A DNA stretch of 64,000 nt. It comes from Pseudonocardia hierapolitana. GTDB taxonomy: Bacteria; Actinomycetota; Actinomycetes; Mycobacteriales; Pseudonocardiaceae. The notes under the pieces were generated by a model that saw nothing but the letters and a program-made list of their open reading frames with translations, ran no database searches and had not been told where the DNA came from. Positions within the stretch are counted from its first letter, which is position 1. Each line of letters opens with the position of its first letter. Where the stretch lies: assembly GCF_007994075.1 (NCBI RefSeq), contig NZ_VIWU01000001.1:558001-622000 (forward strand), written 5' to 3'. Of this stretch, positions 25,732 through 34,439 are shown piece after piece. The translations under genes were made by a program, and so were the position numbers.

Positions 25732-26308
25732 TGTCCATTGCGCGCGAGCCCGTCTCCCACAGCGGGCCGGCCACGAGCCAGATCCCGACGACCACCCACA
25801 CCCGCCCGATCCACCACGACAGCTGCCCCGACTGCTCGGGCGTCGCGACGAACAGCACGAGCCCGCCCAGCACGACCGACGTGATGACGGCTGCGACCAC
25901 AACGCGATTCCACTCCCGCCACAGGTGCGCGGTCCGCTCCGACGTGCCCTTCGCCGGCTTCACCGGCGGCGGGCCGCCCGCGAAGCGGTGCGCGAACCGG
26001 ACGTCGGCCCAGCGGACGATGCTCGGCCCGAACGCCACGCTGAACCCCAGGTACACCGCGGCGAGCCCGTGCACGGACCGCGGCTCGGCGCCGCGCAGGA
26101 GGTCGAGCGTGACGGCGACGACCAGCACGACGTCGAGCAGCGGGATCGCGGCCAGCAGCAGCGTGCTGAGCGTGCGCAGCCGCAGCAGGTAGCGCGCGAC
26201 GAGACCGAGCCCGAGCAGGACCCACAGTCCGACCTCGCACGCGAGGATCAGGGCGACGATCGGATTGTCCCGCGCCAGCTGAACCAGAATCTCCACCTGG
26301 GTGCTCAC
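25712..26308 (-). CDS. Integral membrane protein (YmcC-like)
   Basis: A 198-residue protein with about five hydrophobic segments: IVALILACEVGLWVLLGLGL, TLLLAAIPLLDVVLVVAVTL, a weaker AAVYLGFSVAFGPSIVRWAD, VVVAAVITSVVLGGLVLFVA and WIGRVWVVVGIWLVAGPLWE. The layout resembles the YmcC family of unknown function. Its GTG overlaps the upstream small gene's stop (GTGA), so the two are cotranslated. No catalytic motif visible. Confidence 0.78.
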   Translation of the reverse strand: MSTQVEILVQLARDNPIVALILACEVGLWVLLGLGLVARYLLRLRTLSTLLLAAIPLLDVVLVVAVTLDLLRGAEPRSVHGLAAVYLGFSVAFGPSIVRWADVRFAHRFAGGPPPVKPAKGTSERTAHLWREWNRVVVAAVITSVVLGGLVLFVATPEQSGQLSWWIGRVWVVVGIWLVAGPLWETGSRAMDTTADRR

Positions 26309-26553
26309 CGGGCGGACTTGCGACGGCGCTCACCGGCCATCGACCGCAGAACCAGCAGAACGCCGACGATGCCCATCGCGACGCTCGCCGGGATGTGCAG
26401 GCCGTCGGGGAGCACGTGGAGCTGCAGCCACCACCCCTTCGACCCGCTCTCCGCGAGACGGTTGATGAGACCGCCCACCCCCTGCACGATCAGCACGATC
26501 CCGATGGTTTCCAGCACCTCTCGAGATTCGCACCGCGACCGGCGACCGGGCAT
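26305..26553 (-). CDS. Small membrane protein
   Basis: Up to 82 residues from the ATG at 26553; a GTG at 26517 would give 70 residues and start nearer the first membrane segment (LETIGIVLIVQGVGGLINRL). A second span (ASVAMGIVGVLLVLRSM) is followed by a basic end, giving a two-pass hairpin. It overlaps the next gene's GTG by four bases. Function unknown. Confidence 0.65.
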   Translation of the reverse strand: MPGRRSRCESREVLETIGIVLIVQGVGGLINRLAESGSKGWWLQLHVLPDGLHIPASVAMGIVGVLLVLRSMAGERRRKSAR

Positions 26554-26602
26554 CGGGAGCAGGTCGCATCGTCACGTCATTCTTTGGGAGGAGAAGAGCG
26601 GG

Positions 26603-27349
26603 TCAGAAGGGGGTGCGCTCCAGCCACGTACGCCACGCCGCGGCGTCGCCGAGCACCTGCAGGCGCGGGTCGTCGGCCGGGATCCGCCGCAACACGGCCT
26701 GCAGGAGATCGGCCGCACTCCCCCGCACCGCCGCGGCGCCCTTGCCGTGCCCGTGCTCCCACGCGACGCGTCCGTCCTCGGACCGCACCAGCCATTCGCC
26801 GTCCGCCCCGAGGCCGTCGTCGGTGGCGTGCAGGTGCAGGGTGGCGCCGTCGGGGAGCGCGGGCCCGTCGGCCGGGACCGGGCGTGCGGTGAGGATGTCG
26901 AGCCACTCGGAGACGCCGTCGGCGGCGAGCGCGGCCTCGATCTCGTACGGCACGCCGAGGGCGAGCGCCGCATCGGCGCGGTGCACCGTGGATTCGTGCA
27001 GCCGCCTGCGGATCCACCACGCGGCGGGCTTGGGGCCGGTGAAGGTCCACACCGGGACGTCCGGACCGGTGGCGGCCACCGCGTCGACGAGCAGCCGGGC
27101 GCTGTCGGCGAGCCAGCCGACCGGGTCATCGGCCGGCGGCTTGCCGTCCGGCACGGTGCGGATGTCGACCCGTTCCTCGGCCCGCTCCCGCACGATCGTC
27201 GCCGCCCACCGGTCGCCGCGGCCCACGTGCGTGAGCAGCTGCCGGAGCACCCACCCGGGGCAGGTCGCCACGGGGGTCTCCGGGTCGGCGGTGGCCAGAA
27301 GTTCACCCAGACGACGGTTCTCGTCGACGAGCGCATCCGCGGGGTTCAT
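26603..27349 (-). CDS. Maleylpyruvate isomerase-type (DinB-like) protein
   Basis: A 248-residue protein of the mycothiol-dependent maleylpyruvate isomerase family. The N-terminal DinB-like four-helix bundle has PVATCPGWVLRQLLTHVGRG and RRRLHESTVHRADAALALG, which carry His residues at the metal-binding positions. A C-terminal mixed domain follows (GATLHLHATDDGLGADGEWL). Actinobacterial paralogues are many and mostly uncharacterised; thiol transfer with mycothiol is a family-level inference. It stands alone, divergent from the small gene at 27423. Confidence 0.85.
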   Translation of the reverse strand: MNPADALVDENRRLGELLATADPETPVATCPGWVLRQLLTHVGRGDRWAATIVRERAEERVDIRTVPDGKPPADDPVGWLADSARLLVDAVAATGPDVPVWTFTGPKPAAWWIRRRLHESTVHRADAALALGVPYEIEAALAADGVSEWLDILTARPVPADGPALPDGATLHLHATDDGLGADGEWLVRSEDGRVAWEHGHGKGAAAVRGSAADLLQAVLRRIPADDPRLQVLGDAAAWRTWLERTPF

Positions 27350-27422
27350 ACCCTGACGCTAGACCTTTAGGGGTACCGGGGGTGCGCGCATGGCTGAAGA
27401 CCGGACCGGGTAGGAAACGCAT

Positions 27423-27698
27423 ATGGCGCCAGAGAAGCGGGAATGGTCGGTCCCCGGCCCGATCCGGGCCCTCCTGTGGTGGCCCGGGGTCGCATTCGTG
27501 CTGGTGATGGTCGCGCCGGAGTCCGCGGCTGTCGGGATTGCCGCCTCCGGCGGCGCGCTGATGGCGCTCGGCGCCATCGTCCCGATCGTGTCCCGGCGCC
27601 TGCGCCGCCCCCGTCCCGCTCCCCCGCGGAGCATCGACGACCGGCCGACCGTGGAGCTGCCCACCGTCGAGCTGCCGCCCGTGGGGCGGGTGGCCTGA
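27423..27698 (+). CDS. Small membrane protein
   Basis: A 91-residue protein with two adjacent hydrophobic segments (IRALLWWPGVAFVLVMVAPE and AAVGIAASGGALMALGAIVP) and a Pro/Arg-rich cytoplasmic tail. No family recognised. Its TGA overlaps the apparent CTG start of the APH-fold kinase (CTGA), suggesting coupled translation. Confidence 0.6.
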   Translation: MAPEKREWSVPGPIRALLWWPGVAFVLVMVAPESAAVGIAASGGALMALGAIVPIVSRRLRRPRPAPPRSIDDRPTVELPTVELPPVGRVA

Positions 27699-28348
27699 AG
27701 CTCATCGGCACCGGCCGCACGGCGGACGTCTACGCGCTCGACGACCAGCGGGTGCTGCGCCGGTACCGGGAACACGGCCGCGGGGAGGTGTCCCGCGAGG
27801 CTGCGGCGATGGCGCACGTCACCGCCCACGGCTTCCCCGCACCCGCCGTGTTCGCCGCCGACGGCACCGATCTGGTGATGGAACGCCTGCACGGGCCGGT
27901 GCTCCTGGACGCCGTGGCGGCGGGCGACCACGACGCCCGCGACGCCGGCCGCGTGCTCGCCGACCTGCACACCCGGCTGCACGCACTCCCGTCCCGCACC
28001 GGCACCGCAGACGAACGGGTGCTCCACCTCGACCTGCACCCCGCGAACGTCGTGCTCACCCCGCGCGGGCCGGTGCTGATCGATTGGACGAACGCGACCG
28101 ACGGCCCGCCCGACCTCGACGTCGCCCTCACCGCGGTGATCCTCGCCCAGGTCGCGGTCGCACCCGGACACGAGTACGCCGGCGTGGCGGGGGCGATGCT
28201 CACCGCGTTCCTCGACGCGACCGGCGGGCAGGCGCTCGCCATGCTCGACGACGCCGTCTCGCGGCGCGCCACCGATCGCTCGCTGACCGCGGCCGAGGCG
28301 GGCCTGCTCGGCGACGAGGCCGCCCTCATCACTTCGTCGGCCCGCTGA
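27695..28348 (+). CDS. APH-fold phosphotransferase, apparent CTG start
   Basis: A 217-residue aminoglycoside phosphotransferase-fold kinase. It has the nucleotide loop GTGRTADVYALDD, Brenner motif HLDLHPANVVL with catalytic Asp and Asn, and metal-binding IDWTNATDGPPDLD. Homology begins at the very first residues (LKLIGTGRTADVY), yet no ATG, GTG or TTG is available in frame before it: the only candidate is CTG at 27695, overlapping the previous stop as CTGA. Either CTG is used through translational coupling, or a base change or error destroyed the usual start. The substrate is unknown. Confidence 0.82.
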   Translation: MKLIGTGRTADVYALDDQRVLRRYREHGRGEVSREAAAMAHVTAHGFPAPAVFAADGTDLVMERLHGPVLLDAVAAGDHDARDAGRVLADLHTRLHALPSRTGTADERVLHLDLHPANVVLTPRGPVLIDWTNATDGPPDLDVALTAVILAQVAVAPGHEYAGVAGAMLTAFLDATGGQALAMLDDAVSRRATDRSLTAAEAGLLGDEAALITSSAR

Positions 28349-28438
28349 CCCCGCGTTGCACAGGTCACCACGGCGTTAGCTTGCACGTCCGATACTCGGA
28401 AGCCAAACTAAATCGAGGTGCGGGTGAGAGGACGACCC

Positions 28439-31400
28439 ATGGCAGAGCTGCACGTGCCGGTGAACCCGGTGCGCTTCGTCACCGCCGCGAGCCTCTTCGA
28501 CGGCCACGACGCGGCGATCAACATCATGCGGCGCATCCTGCAGCGGCAGGGCGCCGAGGTGATCCACCTCGGGCACAACCGCTCGGTCGACGAGGTCGTG
28601 ACCGCCGCGATCCAGGAGGACGCGCAGGGTGTGGCGGTCAGCTCCTACCAGGGCGGCCACATCGAGTACTTCACCTACCTCGTCGAGCTGCTGCGCGAGC
28701 GCGGCGCCGGGCACGTCAAGGTCTACGGCGGGGGCGGCGGGGTGATCGTCCCGCGGGAGATCGAGCTGCTGCACTCCCGCGGGGTCTCGCGGATCTTCTC
28801 CCCCGAGGACGGCCAGCGGCTCGGCCTGCCCGGGATGATCAACACGATGATCCGGGACTGCGACGTCGACCTCGCCGCCACTCCCCCTGCGTCCTTCGAC
28901 GGCCTGTTCACCGGCGAGCCGGCCACCCTGGCCCGCGCGCTCACCCTCGCCGAGACGGGGCGCCTCCCCGCCGCGCGGAGCGAAGGCGGAGCGCGCATCG
29001 GTGCCGGTCTCGACCTCACACCCCGGCGGCCCGTCCCGGTGCTCGGCATCACCGGCACCGGCGGCTCCGGCAAGTCCAGCCTCACGGACGAGCTCGTGCG
29101 CCGCTTCCGCCTCGATCAGGAGGACAAGCTCCGGATCGCCGTGCTCGCCGTCGACCCGACCCGCCGCCGCGGCGGGGGTGCGCTGCTCGGCGACCGGATC
29201 CGGATGAACTCGCTGACCGGCGACCGGGTCTTCTTCCGCTCCATGGCCACCCGCGGCACGGAGAGCAGCCTCCCGGAACACCTGGGCGATGTGATCGGTG
29301 TGCTCAAGGCGGCCGGGTTCGACCTGGTGATCGTCGAGACACCCGGCATCGGGCAGGGCGACGCCGGGATCGTGCCGTTCGTCGACCGCTCGCTGTACGT
29401 CATGACGCCCGAGTTCGGCGCCGCGTCGCAGCTCGAGAAGATCGACATGCTGGACTTCGCCGACGCCGTGGCGATCAACAAGTTCGAGCGCCGCGGCGCC
29501 GAGGACGCCCGCCGCGACGTCGGCAGGCAGCTGGTGCGCAACCGCGAGGAGTTCGGAGCGTCCTGGGAGGACATGCCCGTCTTCGGCACGAGTGCCGCCA
29601 CGTTCAACGACGACGGCGTCACCGCGCTCTACCACCACGTCCGCGACCTGCTCACCGAGGACGGGCTCACCGTCGGCGAGGGCAGACTGCGGCGCCCGGA
29701 GCGCAAGACGTCCAGCGAGTACGCCTCGGTCATCCCGCCGCAGCGCGTGCGGTACCTGTCCGAGATCGCCGAGACGGTGCGCGGCTACCACGCCGACACG
29801 GCGAAGCACGTCGAGGCGGCGCGGCGGCGCCAGCACCTGCGGACGGCACGCGAGCTGGTCGGGGACGCCGTCGACGAGGCCCTGCAGAAGGCCGAGCAGG
29901 ACCTGCCGGCCGCGTCTGCGACGCTCCTGGACGAATGGCCGCAGGTCGTCGAGGCCTACTCCGGTGACGAGATGGTCGTGAAGGTCCGCGACAGGGAGCT
30001 GCGCACTCAGCTCACCCGCGAGACGCTGTCCGGGAACAAGGTGCCGCGCGTCGCGCTGCCCCGGTTCACCGAGGACGCCGAGCTGCTGCGGTTCCTGCGC
30101 AGCGAGAACCTGCCCGGGCGCTTCCCGTTCACGGCGGGCGTGTTCCCGTTCAAGCGCGAGGGCGAGGACCCCGGCCGCATGTTCGCGGGCGAGGGCGACG
30201 CGTTCCGCACCAACCGCCGCTTCAAGCTGCTCTCCCAGCACTCCGAGGCCAAGCGCCTGTCCACGGCGTTCGACTCCGTCACGCTCTACGGGCACGACCC
30301 GGACACCCGCCCGGACGTCTACGGCAAGGTCGGCACCTCCGGCGTCTCCATCGCGACGCTCGAGGACATGAAGGCGCTCTACGACGGCTTCGACCTGACC
30401 TCGCCCACGACGTCCGTGTCGATGACGATCAACGGGCCGGCCCCGACGATCCTCGCGTTCTACCTGAACACCGCGGTCGACCAGGTGATCGACCGGTTCC
30501 GGGCCGAGGAGGGCCGCGAGCCGGACGCGGGAGAGCGCGAGGAGCTCACCGCGTTCGCACTGCAGAACGTCCGGGGCACCGTGCAGGCCGACATCCTCAA
30601 GGAGGACCAGGGCCAGAACACCTGCATCTTCTCCACCGAGTTCTCACTGCGGATGATGGCCGACATCCAGGAGTGGTTCATCCAGCACAAGGTGCGGAAC
30701 TTCTACTCGGTCTCCATCTCCGGCTACCACATCGCCGAGGCCGGGGCCAACCCCATCAGCCAGCTGGCGTTCACGCTCGCCAACGGGTTCACGTTCGTGG
30801 AGAGCTACCTCGCGCGCGGCATGGACATCGACGACTTCGCGCCGAACCTGTCGTTCTTCTTCTCCAACGGCATGGACGCCGAGTACTCGGTGATCGGGCG
30901 GGTGGCCCGGCGGATCTGGGCGATCGCGATGCGGGAGAAGTACGGGGCGAACGAGCGCTCGCAGAAGCTCAAGTACCACGTGCAGACCTCGGGCCGGTCG
31001 CTGCACGCGCAGGAGATGGACTTCAACGACATCCGCACCACCCTGCAGGCGCTCTGCGCGCTCTACGACAACGCCAACTCGCTGCACACCAACGCGTTCG
31101 ACGAGGCCGTGACGACGCCGACCGAGGCGTCGGTGCGCCGCGCGATGGCGATCCAGCTGATCATCGGCAAGGAGTGGGGCCTGTCGATGAACGAGAACCC
31201 GCTGCAGGGCTCGTTCATCATCGACGAGCTCACCGACCTCGTCGAGGAGGCCGTGCTCGCCGAGTTCGACCGCATCTCCGAACGCGGCGGCGTGCTGGGG
31301 GCGATGGAGACCGGCTACCAGCGCGGGCGGATCCAGGACGAGTCGCTGCTGTACGAGCACCGCAAGCACGACGGGTCGCTGCCGATCGTCGGGGTCAACA

Positions 31401-31669
31401 CGTTCGTGCGCGAGGAGGCGGGCGAACCGCAGGAGATCGAGCTCGCCCGCGGCACGGAGGCGGAGAAGCAGAGCCAGCTCGACCGGCTCGCCGACTTCCA
31501 GCGCCGCCACACCGGGGAGGCCGCCGACGCGATCCGGCGGCTGCAGGACGTGGCGACGGGTGGCGGCAACGTCTTCGACGAGCTGATGAAGGCGGCCCGC
31601 ACGTGTTCCCTCGGCCAGCTGACGGAGGCGTTCTTCGAGGTAGGCGGCCAATACCGCCGCAACATGTGA
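28439..31669 (+). CDS. icmF: Fused isobutyryl-CoA mutase IcmF
   Basis: A 1076-residue fusion of a B12-dependent acyl-CoA mutase and its G-protein chaperone. Residues ~10-140 form the cobalamin-binding domain (FDGHDAAINIM, SSYQGGH, YGGGGG). Residues ~198-420 form the MeaI-like GTPase with P-loop GITGTGGSGKSSL (203-215) and base motif AINKFE. Residues ~545-1076 form the (beta/alpha)8 mutase: PGRMFAGEGDAF, RLSTAFDSVTLYG, SVSMTINGPAPTILAFYLNT, NFYSVSISGYHIAEAGANP. It interconverts isobutyryl-CoA and n-butyryl-CoA or similar acyl-CoAs, with GTP used to gate cofactor loading. The ATG at 28439 has AGAGGA six bases upstream. It forms its own transcription unit. Confidence 0.96.
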   Translation: MAELHVPVNPVRFVTAASLFDGHDAAINIMRRILQRQGAEVIHLGHNRSVDEVVTAAIQEDAQGVAVSSYQGGHIEYFTYLVELLRERGAGHVKVYGGGGGVIVPREIELLHSRGVSRIFSPEDGQRLGLPGMINTMIRDCDVDLAATPPASFDGLFTGEPATLARALTLAETGRLPAARSEGGARIGAGLDLTPRRPVPVLGITGTGGSGKSSLTDELVRRFRLDQEDKLRIAVLAVDPTRRRGGGALLGDRIRMNSLTGDRVFFRSMATRGTESSLPEHLGDVIGVLKAAGFDLVIVETPGIGQGDAGIVPFVDRSLYVMTPEFGAASQLEKIDMLDFADAVAINKFERRGAEDARRDVGRQLVRNREEFGASWEDMPVFGTSAATFNDDGVTALYHHVRDLLTEDGLTVGEGRLRRPERKTSSEYASVIPPQRVRYLSEIAETVRGYHADTAKHVEAARRRQHLRTARELVGDAVDEALQKAEQDLPAASATLLDEWPQVVEAYSGDEMVVKVRDRELRTQLTRETLSGNKVPRVALPRFTEDAELLRFLRSENLPGRFPFTAGVFPFKREGEDPGRMFAGEGDAFRTNRRFKLLSQHSEAKRLSTAFDSVTLYGHDPDTRPDVYGKVGTSGVSIATLEDMKALYDGFDLTSPTTSVSMTINGPAPTILAFYLNTAVDQVIDRFRAEEGREPDAGEREELTAFALQNVRGTVQADILKEDQGQNTCIFSTEFSLRMMADIQEWFIQHKVRNFYSVSISGYHIAEAGANPISQLAFTLANGFTFVESYLARGMDIDDFAPNLSFFFSNGMDAEYSVIGRVARRIWAIAMREKYGANERSQKLKYHVQTSGRSLHAQEMDFNDIRTTLQALCALYDNANSLHTNAFDEAVTTPTEASVRRAMAIQLIIGKEWGLSMNENPLQGSFIIDELTDLVEEAVLAEFDRISERGGVLGAMETGYQRGRIQDESLLYEHRKHDGSLPIVGVNTFVREEAGEPQEIELARGTEAEKQSQLDRLADFQRRHTGEAADAIRRLQDVATGGGNVFDELMKAARTCSLGQLTEAFFEVGGQYRRNM

Positions 31670-31676
31670 GGTAGCC

Positions 31677-31735
31677 CGTTGCAGCATGGCCACCTTCATT
31701 CCATCTCCTTGCGTGACGGTGGCCTTGCTGCAATG
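31677..31735. repeat. 59-bp dispersed palindromic element, copy 1
   Basis: Arms CGTTGCAGCATGGCCACCTT-like (31677-31696) and ACGGTGGCCTTGCTGCAATG (31716-31735) are complementary with a few mismatches. On the opposite strand it aligns with the 59-bp element at 62224-62282 with about nine differences, including the loop. It fills the gap between convergent icmF and the MFS gene and encodes the last codons (IAARPPSRKEME) and stop of the MFS protein. It may double as a terminator. Confidence 0.75.
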
Positions 31736-32943
31736 CCGGGGCGGCGCAGCGCCGGGGTCGCCATGGCGACCGCCGCGACGCCCAGGACGCAGAGGAGGCC
31801 GCCCGAGATCGCGGCGAAACCGGCCGTGGTCGCACCAGCCACCAGGCCGGCCCGGAAGTTGCCGAGGTACGGGCCCGCCATGCCCACGATGTCCTCGACG
31901 GCGCTGACGCGGCCGCGGTAGGCGTCCGGCGTGGCGAGCTGCACGAGCGCGCCGCGGGAGATCACCGAGACCGTGTCGGCCGCACCGGCGACCGCGAGGC
32001 AGCCCAGCGCCTGCCACAGCGCCGGTGCCATCCCGAAGGCCGCGAGCGCGACGCCCCAGACGCCCGCCGCGGCGAGCATGACCAGGCCGAGGCGGTGGGC
32101 CCGCGTGACGGGCCCGGACGCGAGCCCCGCGACGATGCCACCGACGGCGATGGCGGAGAGGAACAGGCCCAGCGTCTGCGGGTCGCCGCCGAAGCGGTCG
32201 GCGTTGAGCACCGGGAAGAGCGCGATCGGCATGGCGAGCACGGTGGCGATCAGGTCGGTGAGGAACGCACCCGCCAACGCAGGCCTGCCCGCGATGAACC
32301 GCCATCCCGCGACCACGGCCGCGAGGCCCGGCCGGGTGACCGTGCCATCGGGCGGCAGGGCCGGGAGGCGTGCCACGCCGTAGAGCGCGGCGACGAAGGT
32401 CAGCGTGTCGACGGCGTAGCAGGCGCCGACCCCCCATGCAGCGGCGACGACCCCGGCGATCGCAGGCCCCACCAGCATCGAGACCTGGAAGCCGAGGTTG
32501 AACAGCGCGAGCCCGGCGCCGACCTGGTCGGCCGGCAGCAGGCGGGCCGCGAACGTGCGGCGGGCGGGGGCGCCGAGTGCCCCGCAGGCCGACTGCAACG
32601 CGACGAGGCCGAGGAGCACCGCGAGCGAGTCAAGGCCCGCGAACGCCTGCGCGGCCAGCAGCCCGGCGGCCACCATCTGGCCGAGCGTCGTGCCGAGGAC
32701 CAGGCGCCTGCGGTCGACCGCGTCGGCGAGGGCGCCGCCCACGATCCCGAACACGACCATCGGTACGGCCTGGGCGAGCCCGATCGCACCGACGGCCACG
32801 GGGCTGGCGGTGAGTTCCCAGGTCTGGTGCAGAACGGCGACGACGGCGAGCTGGCCGCCGAGCGTCGAGAGGGCGGTGCCCGCCCACACCCGGCGGAACG
32901 GCGGGCTGGAGCGCAGGGGCCGCGCATCGACCAGGAGGCTCAC
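31696..32943 (-). CDS. MFS transporter
   Basis: A 415-residue major facilitator with about twelve membrane segments. The MFS loop 2-3 motif appears as GGALADAVDRRRLVLGT. The closest pattern is the MFS_3/EntS-like efflux group (FRRVWAGTALSTLGGQLAVV at the start). The GTG at 32943 overlaps the stop of the MarR gene (GTGA), so regulator and pump are one operon under the palindrome at 33427. The last dozen residues are encoded by a palindromic repeat, so the original C-terminus has been changed. The substrate is probably a drug or other toxic compound sensed by MarR. Confidence 0.9.
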   Translation of the reverse strand: MSLLVDARPLRSSPPFRRVWAGTALSTLGGQLAVVAVLHQTWELTASPVAVGAIGLAQAVPMVVFGIVGGALADAVDRRRLVLGTTLGQMVAAGLLAAQAFAGLDSLAVLLGLVALQSACGALGAPARRTFAARLLPADQVGAGLALFNLGFQVSMLVGPAIAGVVAAAWGVGACYAVDTLTFVAALYGVARLPALPPDGTVTRPGLAAVVAGWRFIAGRPALAGAFLTDLIATVLAMPIALFPVLNADRFGGDPQTLGLFLSAIAVGGIVAGLASGPVTRAHRLGLVMLAAAGVWGVALAAFGMAPALWQALGCLAVAGAADTVSVISRGALVQLATPDAYRGRVSAVEDIVGMAGPYLGNFRAGLVAGATTAGFAAISGGLLCVLGVAAVAMATPALRRPGIAARPPSRKEME

Positions 32944-33416
32944 CGGTCGGCGATCCGGTCGGCGATCCGGTCGTGGAAGGAACGGCGGTCGAGCGCCGCC
33001 TGCAGGTCCTCGACGACCTGGCTGAGCGCGTAGGGGATCTCGGCTTCCAGCTCGGCGACCACCTCCTCGGTGGCCCGCCACTCGGCCTCGAGGAACGGCA
33101 GGAGCTCACGCGCCCGTTCGGTGAGCAAGACCTGGCGGGTGCGGGCGTCCGCGCCTGCTGCGGTGGTCACGAGGCCGTCCCGCTGCAGGGCGGCGACGGT
33201 CTGGCTCATCGCGGAGTGGGTGACCTCGAGCGACTCGGCCAGCTGCCGGATCGTCATCCCGCCCCGGCGGCCGAGCCGGATCAGCGGGGCGACGAACCGC
33301 GGCCGCACCCCCGTGATGCCGCGCTCGGTGTAGAGGCGGGCGATGTCGGCGTCCATGGCGTCCAGGAGCCGGCGCAGTGGACGCCAGCGTCCCTGCTCGG
33401 TCGGGTCCGGTGTCAC
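32940..33416 (-). CDS. MarR-family regulator
   Basis: A 158-residue winged-helix protein. The recognition region is MTIRQLAESLEVTHSAMSQT followed by VAALQRDGLVTTAAGADART and the wing RQVLLTERAREL. The C-terminal dimerisation helices end in the repeated DRIADRIADR. GTG start; ten bases upstream is a perfect 26-bp palindrome that is almost certainly its operator, so it represses itself and the coupled MFS pump. The leader is so short that the transcript may be nearly leaderless. Confidence 0.92.
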   Translation of the reverse strand: MTPDPTEQGRWRPLRRLLDAMDADIARLYTERGITGVRPRFVAPLIRLGRRGGMTIRQLAESLEVTHSAMSQTVAALQRDGLVTTAAGADARTRQVLLTERARELLPFLEAEWRATEEVVAELEAEIPYALSQVVEDLQAALDRRSFHDRIADRIADR

Positions 33417-33426
33417 CGCCGCATCG

Positions 33427-33452
33427 TAACAGCACTTATATAAGTGCTGTTA
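33427..33452. promoter_or_regulatory. MarR operator: perfect 26-bp palindrome
   Basis: Half-site TAACAGCACTTAT is followed immediately by its exact reverse complement ATAAGTGCTGTTA. It is AT-rich within a GC-rich genome and sits 11-36 bp upstream of the MarR GTG, overlapping where the promoter must be. Full symmetry over 26 bp cannot be chance. Binding by the adjacent MarR is inference. Confidence 0.85.
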
Positions 33453-33464
33453 TGTCCGGTCCGA

Positions 33465-34337
33465 TCAGCTCGACGACGGTTTCCGGATCACCTCGACGAG
33501 GCTCGCCCACCCGTCCCGCCCGTGGCCACGCGCGATCGCCCGGTCGTAGAGCGACTTGACGGCGTCCGGCAGCGCCGTGTCGAGGCCTGCACTGCGGTTG
33601 GCGCCGACCACGTGATCGGCGGTGGCGCCCATCATGAGCACGTTCGCGAGCTCGCCCGGGTAGCGGCCCTCGTCGGCGGCGCGGGCCGCGTCGGGCAGGA
33701 GGACGGCGACGTCCTCGCCCGGGGCCGCGCGGCTCAGGAACTCCTGCGCCGGGATCCCGGCAGCGGTGAACATCGCGAACGACTGCAGGTACGCGGCCAG
33801 CGTCGTGAGGAACACCTGCAGCTGGGCCTGGTAGTGCAGCTGCGCGAGGCCGTGGTCGGCCCCCAGGTACTCGGGACGCCCGATCACGGCGAGCGTCGCC
33901 TCGTGGGCGTCGAACGCCTCCCGAGAGCCGCTGTAGAGCACGGACGCGCCGTCGGTGCCGACGACGTCCGCCGAGGCCAGCGCCCCGCCTGCCACGAGCT
34001 GCGCACCGCGGTCGGCGAGCCATGCCGCCGCCGCGCGCGTGGCGTCCGGGGTGTCCGAGCTGAGGTTGACCACGACGCGCCCCGCGATGGCGTCCCCCGT
34101 CGCGCCGAGGATGTCGTACATCGCCTGGTAGTCGGTGAGGCTGAGCACCACCAGCTCGCTCGCCGCCACCGCCTCCGCCGCCGTCGCCGCCCGCATTGCC
34201 CCGGCCGCCACCAGCTCGTCCGCCCGCCCCGGCGTCCGGTTCCACACCGTCGTCGGCCGGCTTGCCGCCAGGAACGCGCGTGCCATCGCCCGGCCCATCG
34301 GGCCCATCCCGATCACCGTCACCCCATCCGTGTTCAT
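33465..34337 (-). CDS. Imine reductase-family NADPH oxidoreductase
   Basis: A 290-residue beta-hydroxyacid-dehydrogenase-fold protein: Rossmann motif TVIGMGPMGRAMARAFL, NADP-specific WNRTPGRADEL, and NLSSDTPDATRAAAAWLADR. The segment GGALASADVVGTDGASVLYS, then SGSREAFDAHEATLAVIG, and an all-helical C-terminal domain (QLQVFLTTLAAYLQSFAMF) place it with imine reductases rather than with hydroxyisobutyrate dehydrogenase: the catalytic Lys of the latter is absent. It likely reduces a cyclic imine or related compound. ATG at 34337. It is not coupled to MarR, which has its own promoter. Confidence 0.85.
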   Translation of the reverse strand: MNTDGVTVIGMGPMGRAMARAFLAASRPTTVWNRTPGRADELVAAGAMRAATAAEAVAASELVVLSLTDYQAMYDILGATGDAIAGRVVVNLSSDTPDATRAAAAWLADRGAQLVAGGALASADVVGTDGASVLYSGSREAFDAHEATLAVIGRPEYLGADHGLAQLHYQAQLQVFLTTLAAYLQSFAMFTAAGIPAQEFLSRAAPGEDVAVLLPDAARAADEGRYPGELANVLMMGATADHVVGANRSAGLDTALPDAVKSLYDRAIARGHGRDGWASLVEVIRKPSSS

Positions 34338-34439
34338 GCCCACCAGGCTCGTCGCGTGCGCGCACGGTTCTCGCACGGAAAGCCTGCGTTCCACCAACCC
34401 GGGTGCGGGATCGGAGGCCGATCGGCGACGCTGGCAGGC

